This document shows, one piece after another, positions 61,175 through 64,000 of a stretch of DNA of 64,000 bases (positions are counted from its first letter, which is position 1; every line of letters begins with the position of its first letter). Source of the DNA: Rhodospirillaceae bacterium SYSU D60007. GTDB lineage: Bacteria > Pseudomonadota > Alphaproteobacteria > Reyranellales > Reyranellaceae. The notes under the pieces were generated by a model. That model had not been told where the DNA came from. It did no database searches and saw only the letters and a program-made list of their open reading frames with translations. The DNA lies in assembly GCA_003574685.1 (NCBI GenBank), contig QOCQ01000001.1:398007-462006 (forward strand), given 5' to 3'. The position numbers and the translations under genes were made by a program.

Positions 61175-62749
61175 ATGCCCGCCATGGTCCGCAACATCCT
61201 TTTCATCATGTGCGATCAGCTTCGCGCGGACCATTTGTCCTGCGCCGGCCATCCGCACCTCAAGACGCCCAACATCGATTCGCTGGCGCGGCGCGGCGTA
61301 CTGTTCCCGCAGGCCTTCGTGCAGTCGGCCGTGTGCGGCCCCTCGCGCATGTCGTACTACACCGGACGCTACATGTTCAGCCACGGCGCCACCTGGAACC
61401 GCGTGCCGCTCTCCGTGCGCGAAAAGACCATCGGCGACTATCTGCGTCCGGCCGGCCTGCGCGTGGCGCTGGCCGGCAAGACCCACGTCCTGCCCGATGT
61501 CGAGGGGCTGGAGCGCTATGGCATCGAGGGTGGATCGGCCTTCGCGGCCTTGCTGCGCAGCGGCGGCTTCGAGGAGCTGGACCGCTATGACGGCCACTCG
61601 CCGCCCGGTACGGAAAGCGGCTACCCGCAGTTCCTGCGCCGGCACGGCTATGCCGCGGATGACCCGTGGAGCGAATTCGTCATTGCCGCGGACGGTCCGG
61701 GCGGCGAGACGCTGTCGGGCTGGCACATGCGCAACGCGCGCCTGCCGGCACGGGTGAAGGAGGCGCATTCGGAAACCGCCTACATGACCGACCAGGCGAT
61801 CCGTTTCGTCGAGGCGCAGGGCGCGCAGCCCTGGTTCCTGCACCTCAGCTACGTCAAGCCACACTGGCCCTACATGGCGCCGGCGCCATACCACGCGCTT
61901 TACGGACCGCAGGACTGCCTGGCGCCGAACCGCACGGCCGTCGAGCTGGAGGACCAGCATCCAGTGCTGGCCGCGTATCGCCGCCACGAGGAATCCGAGA
62001 GCTTCTCGCGGCCCGACGCGCCGGCGACAGTGCGGCCCACCTACATGGGGCTGATCGCACAGATCGACCATCACCTCGGCCGCCTGTTCGCCACCCTGCA
62101 GCGGCTGGGCCGGTTCGAGGACACGCTGATCGTGTTCACCTCCGACCATGGCGATTTCCTCGGCGACCACTGGCTGGGCGAGAAGGAGATCTTCTACGAG
62201 GAGGCGGTGCGGGTGCCGTTCATCGTGGCCGATCCCGACCCGGCGGCCGACGCCACGCGCGGCACTGTCGATCCTCGCCTGATCGAAGCGGTCGACGCGC
62301 TTCCTACCATGCTTGACGCGCTGGCGCTGCCGCCCTCGCGCCACCTGCTGGAGGGGCATTCGCTGCTGCCCCTGCTGCGGCAAGGCGCCGGCGGCACGAC
62401 GCGGTGGCGGGATGCCGTCTTTTCCGAGCTGGACTATTCGTTCCGCGAGGCGCGCCGGCTGCTGGGCCGCCATCCGCGGGACTGCCGCGCCTTCATGGTG
62501 CGCACCGCGCGCTGGAAGTACGTCGCCTGGCAAGGCTTTCCGCCGCAGCTTTTCGATCTGGTAAGCGATCCGCAGGAGATGGCCGATCTCGGCCGCGATC
62601 CCGGCTATGCCAGGCTGCGCTCGGAAATGCAGGACCGCCTCTTCGAATGGCTGGCGGCGCGCAAGACCCGCGTCACGGTGGACGATGCCTATGTCGAGGC
62701 GCGGACTGCCGCCCACAAGAAGCACGGGATCTACTTCGGCGTCTGGTAG
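61175..62749 (+). CDS. sulfatase/phosphonate monoester hydrolase-type enzyme
   Basis: A 524-residue alkaline-phosphatase-superfamily hydrolase. The formylglycine site is C54-G-P56-S-R58 (SAVCGPSRMSYYTGRY); D14 in IMCDQLRADH and the D-H pair in FTSDHGDFLGDHW supply metal ligands. The KTHV and LSYVKPHWPY segments are typical. Whether the substrate is a sulfate ester or a phosphonate/phosphate monoester cannot be decided; length and motif favour the PMH-like branch. A formylglycine-generating or maturase gene is not in the window. A TAXI gene follows. Confidence 0.88.
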   Translation: MPAMVRNILFIMCDQLRADHLSCAGHPHLKTPNIDSLARRGVLFPQAFVQSAVCGPSRMSYYTGRYMFSHGATWNRVPLSVREKTIGDYLRPAGLRVALAGKTHVLPDVEGLERYGIEGGSAFAALLRSGGFEELDRYDGHSPPGTESGYPQFLRRHGYAADDPWSEFVIAADGPGGETLSGWHMRNARLPARVKEAHSETAYMTDQAIRFVEAQGAQPWFLHLSYVKPHWPYMAPAPYHALYGPQDCLAPNRTAVELEDQHPVLAAYRRHEESESFSRPDAPATVRPTYMGLIAQIDHHLGRLFATLQRLGRFEDTLIVFTSDHGDFLGDHWLGEKEIFYEEAVRVPFIVADPDPAADATRGTVDPRLIEAVDALPTMLDALALPPSRHLLEGHSLLPLLRQGAGGTTRWRDAVFSELDYSFREARRLLGRHPRDCRAFMVRTARWKYVAWQGFPPQLFDLVSDPQEMADLGRDPGYARLRSEMQDRLFEWLAARKTRVTVDDAYVEARTAAHKKHGIYFGVW

Positions 62750-62850
62750 GCATGCGGTGATCGCGCACGCGATGTGATCAACGGGCGCGTTGTCGCGGCG
62801 CATGCCCGGATGTAGCTTGCGCGGGCGTCGTGTGCCGCCGGAGGCCGTCC

Positions 62851-63861
62851 GTGCTCGATCGCCGCCGCTTTCTTGCCTCGACAATTGCCGCCGCCGCGAG
62901 CGGTGCCGGTATCGCGCGCGCGCAGCCTGTGGCGGAGCGGCATTTCACGATCGGCGCCGGGCCGATCGGCGGCACCTACTTTCCTGTCGCCGGATTGATC
63001 GCCACCGCCATCAGCAATCCGCCGGGCGGACGGCCCTGCGACGCCGGCGGCAATTGCGGCGTGCCCGGTCTCATCGCCGACGTGCTGGCGACGCAAGGGT
63101 CGGTCGAAAACCTGCGCAAGATCGCCGACGGCCAGATGGATTCGGGGCTGGCGCAGGCCGATGTCGTGGCGGCGGCTTACGAAGGCACGGACAGCTTCGC
63201 CGACCGGCCGCTCGCGATGCTGCGCGCGATGGCCAATCTCTTTCCGGAGACCGTCCACGTCGTCGTGCGGCGCGGGGCCGGCATTGAAGGCATCGTGGAC
63301 CTGCGTGGCCGGATCGTCTCGCTGGGCGAGCGCGAATCCGGCACGCTGTCGATGTCACGCCGGCTGCTGGCGGCGTTCAACCTGCGGCGCCGCGAAATCG
63401 ACGCGCTCTATCTCTCGCCCCAGGCGGCCAGCGCCCGGCTGCGCGAGGGCACGATCGACGCCTTCATCATGATCGCCGGCCAGCCCGCGCCGCTGCTGGC
63501 GGCGATGGCCCAGCAATCGCCCATCGACCTGCTGCCGGTGCCGCCGGAAACCGTGGAGAAGATGCGGCAGACCCAGCCGTGGATCACCGAGGCCATGATC
63601 GCCGAGGGACTCTATGACGGCATCGGCGCGCGCCCGACGATTTCGGTGAATGCGCAGTGGATCGTGGCGGAGAGCGTCGAGGCCGGGATCGTCCATGGCA
63701 GCCTGCGGGCCCTGTTCCATCCGGCGATGCGGGGACGGCTTGACCGCGGCCATCCCAGCGCCGCCGCCATCCGTCTTGAGAATGCGGTCGACGGCCTTGC
63801 CGTGCCCCTGCACGCCGGCGCCACCCGCTTCTACAAGGAACGCGGCCTAGTCACCGATTGA
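62851..63861 (+). CDS. TAXI-family TRAP solute-binding protein
   Basis: A 336-residue periplasmic binding protein. A Tat-type leader (LDRRRFLASTIAAAASGAG) is followed by TIGAGPIGGTYFPVAGLIA and GQMDSGLAQADVVAAAYEG, the TAXI signature. GTG 62851 is chosen because GGAGG lies 7 bases upstream; the GTG at 62830 lacks this. No TRAP membrane subunit follows within the window. Confidence 0.88.
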   Translation: MLDRRRFLASTIAAAASGAGIARAQPVAERHFTIGAGPIGGTYFPVAGLIATAISNPPGGRPCDAGGNCGVPGLIADVLATQGSVENLRKIADGQMDSGLAQADVVAAAYEGTDSFADRPLAMLRAMANLFPETVHVVVRRGAGIEGIVDLRGRIVSLGERESGTLSMSRRLLAAFNLRRREIDALYLSPQAASARLREGTIDAFIMIAGQPAPLLAAMAQQSPIDLLPVPPETVEKMRQTQPWITEAMIAEGLYDGIGARPTISVNAQWIVAESVEAGIVHGSLRALFHPAMRGRLDRGHPSAAAIRLENAVDGLAVPLHAGATRFYKERGLVTD

Positions 63862-63866
63862 TTTTG

Positions 63867-63882
63867 CCTTCTCCCCGCGAAG
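63867..63882. repeat. half of a family D repeat, interrupted
   Basis: CCTTCTCCCCGCGAAG begins like the other family D copies but the matching right arm is missing; the sequence changes to CAGGCTGTGTGAAAAC. Confidence 0.6.
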
Positions 63883-63884
63883 CA

Positions 63885-64000
63885 GGCTGTGTGAAAACTC
63901 CGGCGGGAAGTTTTGATTGAGCGGCGAGGTTTTGGCCTGCGCGCTGGAGCGCGTGTGACGTTATAAGAGGCGGTGGCGTTTGGGAGTAGTGGTGATGGCG
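63885..64000. mobile_element. probable terminus of an insertion sequence (IS1182-like)
   Basis: GGCTGTGTGAAAACTCC at 63885 resembles the terminal inverted repeat of IS1182-family elements. The following 100 bases have no gene and end at GTGATGGCG, where a transposase frame could begin past the window edge. Assignment rests on the terminal sequence alone. Confidence 0.4.

Overview
The window is high-GC chromosomal DNA, most likely from an alphaproteobacterium of the Rhodospirillales/Reyranella/Vineibacter kind. This is inferred from gene content: phaA-phaB for polyhydroxybutyrate, a short cydA with cydB and a DUF2474 subunit, metX-metW divergent from chorismate mutase-hisC-tyrC, Tat-exported TAXI proteins, and many dispersed palindromic repeats. 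No rRNA, tRNA or CRISPR array was seen, and no gene marks an origin.

Layout. Positions 1-8900 hold scattered catabolic genes: a truncated exported protein at the left edge, a Cys-nucleophile alpha/beta hydrolase, an amidase, a decayed lactonase, a kinase/class III aminotransferase pair resembling the hydroxylysine kinase/phospho-lyase pathway, a divergent luciferase-like oxidoreductase and a GlcG/HbpS protein. Positions 8900-11200 are a decayed mobile-element scar: an integrase stub, a broken zinc-ribbon membrane protein and a helix-turn-helix remnant. Positions 11242-16028 are the most distinctive stretch: two paralogous RTX beta-roll proteins built on a 27-residue (81-bp) superrepeat flank a protein with a caspase/CHAT-like His/Cys pattern and a VapB/VapC module whose toxin is truncated.

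Positions 16000-25650 carry small housekeeping and accessory genes: SRPBCC, a second luciferase-like oxidoreductase, lipoproteins, GFA, a HigB2/HigA2 module, a WYL regulator divergent from an ARPP-1 protein, a Met-turn metalloprotease candidate and an XRE-TPR regulator. Positions 25700-30470 hold phaA-phaB, with TGC-rich operator-like sites, and the convergent cydA-cydB-DUF2474 operon. Positions 30470-35300 form a repeat-rich accessory zone with MntA and a frameshifted HepT, SRAP, RidA, a hydrolase and an AhpD-like protein. From 35200 to 46400 come a TetR/DUF2306 divergent pair, metabolic genes, the methionine and aromatic amino acid clusters, and an OmpA-like/EamA/ChaC operon.

Positions 46400-64000 contain a trans-3-hydroxyproline dehydratase-acyl-CoA dehydrogenase-AraC cluster, methyltransferase and hydrolase genes, a cytidylyltransferase, a threonine dehydratase-like enzyme, an orphan HigA, a membrane Ser/Thr kinase with MORN repeats, an NhaP-type antiporter fused to a cyclic-nucleotide-binding domain, a DUF882 peptidase, Dps, DUF924, a sulfatase/phosphonate hydrolase-type enzyme and a TAXI binding protein. 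The right edge appears to be the terminus of an insertion sequence sitting inside a palindromic repeat.

At least five families of palindromic repeats lie between genes. In places they supply a start codon (OmpA-like gene, orphan higA) or a C-terminus (chaC), so they shape genes as well as spacing them. Several toxin-antitoxin modules are broken on the toxin side (hepT, vapC, missing higB), while the antitoxins remain open. All functional calls rest on motif recognition by eye; no database search was run.
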